29,119 nucleotides of DNA, from the NCBI GenBank assembly GCA_934330725.1, contig CAKRGM010000031.1, positions 1 through 29,119 of the forward strand, read 5' to 3'. Positions 1 to 7,400 of this stretch are shown here, piece by piece (positions within the stretch are counted from its first letter, which is position 1; every line of letters starts with the position of its first letter). The position numbers and the translations under genes are program-made. The notes under the pieces were generated by a model. That model made no database searches and had not been told where the DNA came from. It worked only from the letters and a program-made list of their open reading frames with translations. Origin of the DNA: an uncultured Lachnospiraceae bacterium (lineage in GTDB: Bacteria > Bacillota > Clostridia > Lachnospirales > Lachnospiraceae).

Positions 1-102
1 ATTTATAAGAAATGTGAAAAATATGAATCTTCCAAATTGGCAGGCTGTAAAATAAATTTACCTTTCAAAGCTGATGAGGTGACATTTAAATTGCAAAAGT
101 AA
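1..102 (+). CDS. C-terminal fragment of an unidentified protein
   Basis: The window opens inside a reading frame that runs in frame 1 to a TAA at 100-102 and gives the last 33 residues of a protein, ending in ADEVTFKLQK. The piece is too short to assign a family. It has no membrane segment or recognisable motif. The gene lies on the same strand as its neighbours, and the next promoter begins inside its last codons, so it probably ends a separate transcription unit. I see no hairpin terminator directly after the stop, only a palindrome that overlaps the next promoter. Confidence 0.5.
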   Translation: MYKKCEKYESSKLAGCKINLPFKADEVTFKLQK

Positions 103-119
103 GAGAATGCGTGTATACT
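91..119 (+). promoter_or_regulatory. Sigma-A-type promoter with a palindrome over the -10 box
   Basis: TTGCAA at 91-96 and TATACT at 114-119 are 17 bases apart, close to the housekeeping consensus. A perfect inverted repeat, GTGTATA-cta-TATACAC at 111-127, covers the -10 box. It could be a repressor operator or simply an AT-rich coincidence. The promoter would drive the small membrane protein that starts at 178. Confidence 0.5.
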
Positions 120-177
120 ATATACACATATAAACATTGAGATGCGCCTTAAAAGCGGCGCAGGAATGGGGATTAAA

Positions 178-714
178 ATGTTTGATATATCAACTGAGCA
201 GATAATCAAAACAAAGCCGCCTGTCAGAGCGCTTGTATATAAAATACTTTTAGTTATATTATGCGTTATATCAGCTGTATCTGTTCTATTTATATGGACA
301 ATAGGGATGCTTGTGTGTGCAGCATTTGTGGCATTGACAGTTTTTGTTTTTCATTATTATAATGCAGAATATGAGTATTCGCTTATTGACGATGAACTTA
401 CGATAAACAGGATATCCAATAAGTCACGAATGAGGTTTTGCGGTAAGTTTAATATTTCGAAGGCTGAACTTGTTACGAATCTTAATTCACAGGACGATTT
501 AAGGAAACAGAAAGCAATACTTAAAGTTTTAGAATATACGGCTAATGATGATGAATATACAGATAATATTATTGTAATATATCTTGATAATGGCAAAGAA
601 GGACAGACACGCCTTATTATACAGCCGGATGAAAGGATGCTTAATGCATTAAAGAAGGTAGTTAAAGGCAATATATTTAAAGTAGAAGTAGACAAAAAAA
701 CAAAAAACATTTAA
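178..714 (+). CDS. DUF6106-like small membrane protein
   Basis: This is a 178-residue protein of unknown function. A short cytoplasmic N-terminus (MFDISTEQIIKTKPP) is followed by a hydrophobic segment of about 45 residues, enough for two membrane helices (about residues 17-62). After that comes a soluble domain beginning NAEYEYSLIDDELTINRI, with a later stretch resembling LIIQPDERMLNALKK. The short N-terminus, two helices and EYEY-type motif match my memory of the DUF6106 family of Lachnospiraceae. I could not search for it. ATG codons at 142 and 166 are also in frame, but AGGA/GGGG bases at 162-171 sit at a good distance from the ATG at 178, so I chose that start. The gene is monocistronic, with its own promoter at 91-119 and the guaB promoter directly after its stop. 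Confidence 0.7.
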   Translation: MFDISTEQIIKTKPPVRALVYKILLVILCVISAVSVLFIWTIGMLVCAAFVALTVFVFHYYNAEYEYSLIDDELTINRISNKSRMRFCGKFNISKAELVTNLNSQDDLRKQKAILKVLEYTANDDEYTDNIIVIYLDNGKEGQTRLIIQPDERMLNALKKVVKGNIFKVEVDKKTKNI

Positions 715-719
715 ATTGT

Positions 720-748
720 TTGACATTTTTATTGCATTTTGTTATATT
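720..748 (+). promoter_or_regulatory. Probable guaB promoter
   Basis: TTGACA at 720-725 and TATATT at 743-748 are separated by 17 bases. This gives a perfect -35 and a good -10 box six bases after the preceding stop codon. Transcription would start near 755, which puts the hairpin at 789-820 inside the guaB leader RNA. Confidence 0.55.
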
Positions 749-788
749 GTTTTGTAATACACATAATGACAAAAGCGTCAGTTGTAAC

Positions 789-824
789 AAAAATATCCGA
801 CATATTGTTCGGATATTTTTATAT
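789..824 (+). terminator. Terminator-like hairpin in the guaB leader
   Basis: AAAAATATCCGA at 789-800 pairs without mismatch with TCGGATATTTTT at 809-820 around an 8-base loop. The T-rich 3' side (TTTTTATATA) resembles an intrinsic terminator. It may end the DUF6106-like transcript. It also lies downstream of the promoter at 720-748, so it could reduce or regulate guaB transcription. A second small inverted repeat (GGAAAT-ATTTCC, about 828-844) follows it. Confidence 0.55.
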
Positions 825-883
825 ATAGGAAATATTTAATTTCCTTATCATAAAACATTTAAAGAAAGAGAGGATAAAATAAA

Positions 884-2344
884 ATGGGTAAGATAATTGG
901 TGAAGGTATTACATTTGATGATGTTTTATTAGTACCACAATATTCAGAAGTAACACCAAATATGATTGATTTATCTACACAGCTTACAAAAACAATCAAA
1001 CTTAATATTCCGGTAATGAGTGCAGGAATGGATACTGTTACTGAACATAGAATGGCAATTGCTATGGCCAGACAGGGTGGAATTGGTATTATTCATAAGA
1101 ATATGTCAATTGAAGCACAGGCAGATGAGGTTGATAAGGTTAAGCGTTCAGAAAATGGTGTTATAACGGACCCATTTTATCTGCATCCTGACAATACACT
1201 TGAAGATGCTAACAATCTTATGGCTAAGTTCAGAATTTCCGGTGTACCTATAACAGATGATAACGGAAAACTTGTTGGTATCATTACTAACAGAGACTTA
1301 AAGTTTGAAGAAGATTACAGCAGACCAATTAAAGAATGTATGACAAGTGATGGACTTATTACAGCACCTGTTGGCATTACACTTGAAGAAGCTAAGAAGA
1401 TTCTTGCAAAGGCAAGAAAAGAAAAGCTTCCAATTGTAGACTCTGAGTTTAAGTTAAAGGGACTTATTACAATAAAAGATATTGAAAAGCAGATTAAATA
1501 CCCTGCTTCAGCACATGATTCACAGGGAAGACTTCTTGCGGGTGCTGCAGTTGGTATTACTGCAAATGTTATGGAAAGAGTTGAAGCTCTTGTTAATGCA
1601 AAGGTTGACTGTATTGTTATCGATTCTGCACATGGACATTCAAAAAATATTATTAATACTTTAAAAGAAGTTAAGTCAGCATATCCTGATCTTCAGGTAA
1701 TTGCAGGTAATATTGCTACTGGTGAAGCTGCAAAAGCACTTTGTGAAGCTGGCGTAGATGCAGTTAAGGTAGGTATCGGACCTGGTTCTATCTGTACAAC
1801 ACGTGTTGTTGCAGGTATTGGTGTTCCACAGGTTACAGCAATTATGGATGCATATGCAGAAGCGAAGAAGTTTGGCATTCCTGTTATTGCTGATGGTGGT
1901 ATTAAGTATTCAGGTGATATTGTTAAGGCTATTGCAGCAGGCGGAAGCGTATGTATGCTTGGAAGCCTTCTTGCAGGTTGTGATGAAGCTCCTGGTACAT
2001 TTGAATTATTCCAGGGAAGAAAATATAAGGTATACAGAGGTATGGGTTCAATTGCAGCCATGGAAAATGGAAGCAAGGACAGATATTTCCAGACAGATGC
2101 AAAGAAGCTTGTTCCGGAAGGCGTTGAAGGACGTGTGGCATATAAGGGACTTGTTGAAGATACAATCTTCCAGTTAATGGGTGGATTAAGATCAGGTATG
2201 GGATATAATGGAGCTCCAAATATTCCTCACCTTCAGGAAAATGGTAAGTTTATTAAAATGTCTGCAGCAGCATTAAGAGAGAGCCATCCACATGATATAC
2301 ATATTACAAAGGAAGCTCCAAATTACAGTGTTGAGCAGCAGTAA
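884..2344 (+). CDS. guaB: Inosine-5'-monophosphate dehydrogenase
   Basis: IMP dehydrogenase oxidises IMP to XMP with NAD+. This is the committed step of guanine nucleotide synthesis and takes place in the cytoplasm. The protein has 486 residues, the normal bacterial length. The N-terminus GITFDDVLLVPQYSE is typical of the family. Two CBS domains (about residues 95-205) interrupt the TIM barrel, and the catalytic loop GPGSICTTRVVAG places the active-site cysteine at residue 304. The C-terminal flap residues (KDRYFQ, GRVAYKG) and the GGLRSGMGY motif are present. AGAGAGGA lies just upstream of the ATG at 884. The gene stands alone, with a promoter at 720-748 and a terminator at 2451-2496. Nothing looks odd in the coding sequence. 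Confidence 0.97.
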   Translation: MGKIIGEGITFDDVLLVPQYSEVTPNMIDLSTQLTKTIKLNIPVMSAGMDTVTEHRMAIAMARQGGIGIIHKNMSIEAQADEVDKVKRSENGVITDPFYLHPDNTLEDANNLMAKFRISGVPITDDNGKLVGIITNRDLKFEEDYSRPIKECMTSDGLITAPVGITLEEAKKILAKARKEKLPIVDSEFKLKGLITIKDIEKQIKYPASAHDSQGRLLAGAAVGITANVMERVEALVNAKVDCIVIDSAHGHSKNIINTLKEVKSAYPDLQVIAGNIATGEAAKALCEAGVDAVKVGIGPGSICTTRVVAGIGVPQVTAIMDAYAEAKKFGIPVIADGGIKYSGDIVKAIAAGGSVCMLGSLLAGCDEAPGTFELFQGRKYKVYRGMGSIAAMENGSKDRYFQTDAKKLVPEGVEGRVAYKGLVEDTIFQLMGGLRSGMGYNGAPNIPHLQENGKFIKMSAAALRESHPHDIHITKEAPNYSVEQQ

Positions 2345-2450
2345 TTATTTACTATACGAATTTTAAACAGACTGTAAAGCGTTTTAAAATAAGTATTTTT
2401 AAAATAAGCATTACAAGAATAAATATAAAAAAATAAACACTATAAAGCAG

Positions 2451-2496
2451 CCTCCGGCACAAACCAATTCATGTCTGTACCGGAGGTTTTATTTTA
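2451..2496 (+). terminator. Intrinsic terminator after guaB
   Basis: CCTCCGG at 2451-2457 pairs with CCGGAGG at 2480-2486 around a 22-base loop and is followed by TTTTATTTTA. It lies about 107 bases after the guaB stop, the intervening DNA being AT-rich with no visible gene. Confidence 0.8.
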
Positions 2497-2582
2497 TTAC
2501 CGTGAGTCTGATATAATGGCATTCCGGTATAAAAAATCACAAACCCTCCTTGCTATAGGAAAAATCTATAACAAGCTATACA

Positions 2583-2625
2583 TTTTATGAATTAACACTA
2601 TATTATAATATCTGATATTATAATA
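2583..2625 (+). promoter_or_regulatory. Composite promoter-like element, copy 1 (upstream of metY leader)
   Basis: TTTTATGAATTAACAC at 2583-2598 is followed, after 15 unrelated bases, by GATATTATAATA at 2614-2625. The same two blocks with the same spacing recur at 11681-11723. The second block contains a perfect TATAAT (2619-2624), but no good -35 box lies 17 bases upstream. The first block may therefore be an activator site or the -35 region of an alternative sigma factor. It is the best candidate for the promoter of the leader peptide and metY. Confidence 0.5.
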
Positions 2626-2672
2626 CCTGTAAGGAACAAAACATTTAGATGATTACATTTAAGGAGGCGGAT

Positions 2673-2759
2673 ATGAGACTAAAAGAAGTATTTAATTGTA
2701 TTCATAGCACTACCAAAACAGGAAAAGGCATAATGGGGACGCATCGAATGTGCTGTTAA
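2673..2759 (+). CDS. Putative Cys/Met leader peptide (28 residues) upstream of metY
   Basis: This short frame has a textbook ribosome binding site (AAGGAGG at 2661-2667, six bases before the ATG). It encodes 28 residues beginning MRLKEVFNCIHS and ending GIMGTHRMCC. The last three sense codons are Met-Cys-Cys, directly before TAA. It lies 124 bases upstream of the gene for O-acetylhomoserine sulfhydrylase, which makes homocysteine for methionine synthesis. An 8-bp hairpin (2755-2776) begins within the final Cys codon and the stop. The arrangement fits a regulatory upstream ORF whose translation senses cysteine or methionine supply. Cysteine-codon leader ORFs that attenuate sulfur genes are known in actinobacteria. 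I do not know a described equivalent in this group. The ORF and its ribosome binding site are seen directly, and the regulatory role is inference. Confidence 0.65.
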   Translation: MRLKEVFNCIHSTTKTGKGIMGTHRMCC

Positions 2760-2776
2760 TAAAGGTAATTATTAAC
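2755..2776 (+). promoter_or_regulatory. Hairpin overlapping the end of the metY leader peptide
   Basis: GTTAATAA (2755-2762) and TTATTAAC (2769-2776) form a perfect 8-bp stem around AGGTAA. The 5' arm includes the last bases of the final Cys codon and the TAA stop, so a ribosome at the Cys-Cys codons would cover it. It lacks a T-run and is not a terminator by itself. Further down, GATAC/GTATC (2850-2854 and 2864-2868) could fold just ahead of the metY ribosome binding site. Confidence 0.45.
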
Positions 2777-2883
2777 AATATAAAATATAGAGAAAAAGTT
2801 ATAAAATGTAGAATCAGAAATCAAATCAGAAATAAAAAATATTTTTGCGGATACACAAGAGGGGTATCAGACAGGAGAAAAAA

Positions 2884-4182
2884 ATGAGTGAATTAAATGA
2901 AAGAAATTTAAAATTTGAAACAAAGCAGCTTCACGTAGGACAGGAACAGCCAGATCCGGTAACAGATGCAAGAGCAGTACCAATTTACCAGACATCATCA
3001 TATGTATTCCGTAATTCACAGCATGCAGCTGACAGATTCGGTTTAAAGGATGCAGGTAATATCTATGGAAGACTTACAAATCCAACAGAGGATGTATTTG
3101 AAAAAAGAATTGCAGCTCTTGAAGGTGGTGCAGCAGCTCTTGCAGTTGGTTCAGGTGCAGCAGCAGTTACATATGCAATCGAAAATCTCGCATTCAAGGG
3201 AGATCATGTTGTAGCAGCAAAGAATATTTATGGCGGAACATATAACCTTCTTGCCCATACACTTGTAAGTTATGGAATAACAACAACTTTCGTAGATCCA
3301 CTTGATGTATCAAATTTTGAAAAGGCAATTCAGGACAACACAAAGCTAATTTATATTGAAACACTTGGTAATCCTAATTCAGAAGTTGTAGATATTAAGG
3401 CAATTGCAGATATTGCACATGCACATAAGATTCCACTTGTAATTGATAATACATTTGCAACACCTTATCTTGTAAGACCAATCGAATATGGTGCAGATAT
3501 CGTTGTACATTCAGCAACTAAGTTTATTGGCGGACATGGAACAACTATTGGTGGTGTTATCGTAGAAGGTGGTAACTTTGACTGGAAAGCATCAGGTAAA
3601 TTCCCACAGCTTACTGAGCCAGACCCAAGTTATCATGGAATCAGCTTTGCGGATGCAGCAGGCCCTGCAGCATTTGTTACAAGAATCCGTGCAATCTTAC
3701 TTCGTGATACAGGTGCTACACTTTCACCAATCCATGCATGGATATTCCTTCAGGGACTTGAAACATTATCACTCCGTGTAGAAAGACATGTTGAAAATGC
3801 ATTAAAGGTGGTTGATTATCTTGAAAAGAACCCTAAGGTAGAAAAGGTTAATCATCCTGCTGTAACAACAGATCCAAGCCAGAAAGAACTCTATAATAGG
3901 TACTTGCCTAATGGTGGTGGTTCAATCTTTACATTTGAGATTAAGGGTGATGATAAGACAGCACAGAAGTTTATTGATAACCTTAAGCTTTTCTCACTTC
4001 TTGCAAATGTAGCAGATGTTAAGTCACTGGTTATTCATCCTGCATCAACAACACATTCAGAGCTGAATGAAGAAGAACTTGCAGATCAGGGAATCAAGCC
4101 TAATACAATCAGACTTTCAATTGGTACAGAAAATATTGATGATATTATTGCAGATCTTGATGAAGCATTTGCAGCTATCTGA
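2884..4182 (+). CDS. metY: O-acetylhomoserine sulfhydrylase (PLP-dependent)
   Basis: This PLP enzyme of the Cys/Met-metabolism family makes homocysteine from O-acetylhomoserine and sulfide in the cytoplasm. The protein has 432 residues from the ATG at 2884, the usual MetY length and longer than the roughly 380-residue MetB/MetC group. Family marks are TKQLHVGQ near the N-terminus, IYQTSSYVF, NIYGRLTNPT, the GGTYNLL region and the PLP lysine in VHSATKFIGGHG (Lys213). The C-terminus carries SLVIHPASTTHSEL. A reading frame continues upstream to a TTG at 2845, but AGGAG at 2873-2877 lies six bases from the ATG at 2884 and the extra residues match nothing. The gene is preceded by a cysteine-containing leader ORF and followed by a strong terminator. 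A cystathionine gamma-synthase activity cannot be excluded but is less likely. Confidence 0.93.
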   Translation: MSELNERNLKFETKQLHVGQEQPDPVTDARAVPIYQTSSYVFRNSQHAADRFGLKDAGNIYGRLTNPTEDVFEKRIAALEGGAAALAVGSGAAAVTYAIENLAFKGDHVVAAKNIYGGTYNLLAHTLVSYGITTTFVDPLDVSNFEKAIQDNTKLIYIETLGNPNSEVVDIKAIADIAHAHKIPLVIDNTFATPYLVRPIEYGADIVVHSATKFIGGHGTTIGGVIVEGGNFDWKASGKFPQLTEPDPSYHGISFADAAGPAAFVTRIRAILLRDTGATLSPIHAWIFLQGLETLSLRVERHVENALKVVDYLEKNPKVEKVNHPAVTTDPSQKELYNRYLPNGGGSIFTFEIKGDDKTAQKFIDNLKLFSLLANVADVKSLVIHPASTTHSELNEEELADQGIKPNTIRLSIGTENIDDIIADLDEAFAAI

Positions 4183-4210
4183 TTCAGGTGAAACTTGGAA
4201 ATTATAACAG

Positions 4211-4254
4211 AACGTGTAAATATAAAACATAAAATATAACGTGTAAATATAAAA
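4211..4254 (+). repeat. Short direct repeat after metY
   Basis: AACGTGTAAATATAAAA occurs at 4211-4227 and again at 4238-4254, start to start 27 bases. The unit lies in AT-rich DNA between the metY stop and its terminator. I see no gene or obvious function. Confidence 0.6.
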
Positions 4255-4290
4255 TATAAGACACAAAATATAAGTATGAGATCAGGAATG

Positions 4291-4340
4291 AGGATTGTCT
4301 GGACAGAATTATATATTCTGCACCGGGCAGTCCTTTTTTC
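4291..4340 (+). terminator. Intrinsic terminator after metY
   Basis: AGGATTGTCTGG (4291-4302) pairs with CCGGGCAGTCCT (4323-4334) over 12 positions including three G-U pairs. An inner 6-bp stem (CAGAAT/ATTCTG, 4304-4309 and 4315-4320) extends the helix, and a T-run (TTTTTTC) follows. Confidence 0.85.
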
Positions 4341-4377
4341 TTTGTATTAATATTTTCAGTCAGTGCATAATATATAT

Positions 4378-4406
4378 TTTACAGTTGTCTTACTTTAATA
4401 TTATAT
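4378..4406 (+). promoter_or_regulatory. Possible promoter of the PHP-protein gene
   Basis: TTTACA at 4378-4383 and TTATAT at 4401-4406 are 17 bases apart. The -10 box is only a fair match, so the call is tentative. The position fits transcription of the gene starting at 4478. Confidence 0.35.
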
Positions 4407-4477
4407 GGATTTCATTTTAAACAGCTAAAATACCTTAATGTGACAATGAATTGAAAAAAACGAAGCGAGGTATAATT

Positions 4478-7400
4478 GTGAAAGAAAAACGAAAAAAAGT
4501 AAGACAGCTTTTTAGTGCGTTTCTTGCAGTCTTGATTGTGTTGGGGAATTGTCTGGTAAACAGTTCCTTTGCAGCAGCAGAAACGACAGAAAAACACGTG
4601 GTAATTTATGAGATTTATGGTGGAGGCGGAAATAGTGGTGCAGTATATACAAACGACTATATTGTGTTATATAATCCGACGGATACAGAAGTAAGTCTGG
4701 AAGGCTGGAGTGTTCAGTATGCCTCAGCAAAGACAAAAGGAGCATTTAACAAAGCAAATGTTACCATGCTTTCAGGAAGTATTGCTGCAGGGAAATATTA
4801 TCTGATTGAAGAAGCACCGGGTAACAATACGGTTAAACAGCTGCCGGCAGCAGATGCCACAGGAACAATTAACATGGGTGGCAAAGCAGGTCAGGTGGCA
4901 CTGGCAGCAACCACAGAGGCAATTAGTGGAAGTAACGATAAAAATGTTATAGATTTCGTAGGCTGGGGTGATGGTGCAGCGCAGTTTGAAAGCAATAAGG
5001 CAGCAGCAACAGCAAATGGTACAGCTTTAAGAAGAAATGAAAAAGGAACGGATACAGATGACAACAGTAAAGATTTTACAGTTGAAACACCGAATCCAAA
5101 AAACAGTAAGTCATCGTCATCTGCGATGCAGGATAAGCAGGCAGCAAATGTTACAGTAATACCAGACAGCGGTGAAGTGGTAAGTGGTCAGGAACTTACA
5201 TTATCCTGTGAAACAGAAGGCGCTGTAATTTATTATATGGTAAATGGAAAAGAAAAACAAAAATATGATCAACAGGTAAAACCACAACTTATGGAATTAC
5301 CGGCAACTGTTGTTGTATGGGCTGAAAAAGACGGATTAAAGGAAAGCGAAAAAAACACATACCAGTATACACAGAAAGCAGTTGCAGCGGTATCGGCTAA
5401 TCCTGCTTCATATACAGTAGAAATTGGAACAAAAGTAGAACTTGGCTGTTCAACAAAAGGTGCATCTATTACATATTCCATGGATGGTGGAATGACATGG
5501 AATAGTTATTCGGAAGCAATTACACTCAAAGAGCTTCCATGTACCATTCAGGCAAAGGCAACGGCACAAGGCTATGCAGACAGTAAGGTTTCTTCTTTTG
5601 ACTATAGAAAGCAGGGAGAACAAAAAGCAAATACGGGAGATTATCATGTTTATTTCGGACAGTTACATTCCCATACTAATCTTTCGGATGGTGCAGGAAC
5701 AGTAGAGCAGGCATTTGAACATGCATCTAAAGCTGCTAATCTTGATTTTCTTGCAGTGACAGATCATTCGAATTCTTTTGAAGGAACAAATTACACAAAT
5801 ACACTGACTGAAAGTGCAATGGGAAATGAAAAGTGGAGCGAAGGAAAAAGAGCAGCATCTGCCATTACAGCTTCTAAAATTGCAAATACAGATAATGCAA
5901 GTGACAAAAGTTCTACATTTTTAGGTGTATATGGTTTTGAAATGACCTGGAGTGACGGAAGCGGTCATATTAATACCTTTAATACACCGGGATTTGAAAA
6001 TAGAAATAATCCGATATATGCAAATAAAAAACAGTCAGCAGCCAATCCGAGCGGCTTACAAACATATTATTCAAAGCTGGTACAGGCGGCGGGAAGCGTT
6101 TCACAGTTTAATCATCCGGGAACAACATTTGGTGATTTCTATGATTTTACAAATTACAGCCGCGCAAATGATGAACGCATTAATTTAATTGAAGTGGGAA
6201 ATGGAGAAGGAGCAGTAGGCTCAGGTGGATATTTCCCATCTTACAGTTATTACACAAGGGCATTAGATAAAGGATGGCATGTTGCACCAACAAATAACCA
6301 GGATAACCATAAGGGAAACTGGGGTGATGCCAACACGGCACGTTCCGTTATTCTTGCAAATGAACTGACAGAGGAATCTTTATATGATGCATTGTCAAAC
6401 CGCAGAGTGTATGCAACGGAAGATAATGATTTAAGTATTCAGTACACATTAAATGGCGCTGTAATGGGAACTGTTTTAACAGAAAAGCCGGAAAATGTGT
6501 CAATTGAAGCAAAACTTTCTGACCCGACAGATAACAGCATCGGTAAAGTGGAAGTTATTGTAAATGGCGGAAAAGTTGCAGCATCTAAAAAAGTTACAGA
6601 AAAGGAAGCATCTGTTAAATTCGATTTAAAGGATGACTATTCTTATTATTATTTAAGAATTACACAGGATGACGGCAATATTGCCGTAACGGCTCCGGTC
6701 TGGACAGGGGAAGTAGAAAAAGCAGGAATTGCCTCTGTATCAACAGAAACAGCACTGCCCGTCAAGGGAGAGCCGCTTACCGTGACAACTTCAATTTATA
6801 ATAATGAAGCTTCAGATATGACAGTTGAGGAAATTAATTACACAGTTGACCAGACAACAGTTTATTCTGTAAAAGGAGCACAGTTAGAAGGTGGAGCAGA
6901 TGTTGCTTCTTTAAAGGAAAAAAGCTTTGAATTTACATATACACCGGATAGAAATGGTGAAGTAACAATTATGGCAGAAATGAAGGCTTTAATTAACGGG
7001 GTAGAACATACTTACAATGTACCGCTTACAATGACTGTGTCAGATCCGAAGACGGTTACAAAGGTTGTTATTGACGGAACACATTTAAATGATTATGTCA
7101 ATGGATATTATAAAGGAAATATGACTAATTTCATTGATATTTGTGCTGCACAGGGAATACAGGCAGTCATTGAAGACAAAGAGATTACAAAAGAACAACT
7201 GAAAGATACGGACATGCTGGTGATTACTGCACCATTAAAATATGATAAGAGCGGAGAACTGGCACCGACTTCATTTTCAGAGGATTTTATGAAAATGGTA
7301 TCTGAATATGTGAACAATGGCGGAACGGCAATTGTTTGCGGTACAGCAGATTATCAGGACAGTACAGCAGGAGATCCTTATACTACGTCAACACAGATAA

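Noticed and set aside
2845..2883. Upstream TTG start for metY
   Set aside because: It would add 13 residues with no family similarity; AGGAG lies six bases before the ATG at 2884.
4520..4570. Lipoprotein signal (LGNC) in the PHP protein
   Set aside because: Asn directly before the Cys is not accepted in a normal lipobox. A signal-peptidase I site (SSFAAA) follows, and the C-terminus already carries a wall anchor.
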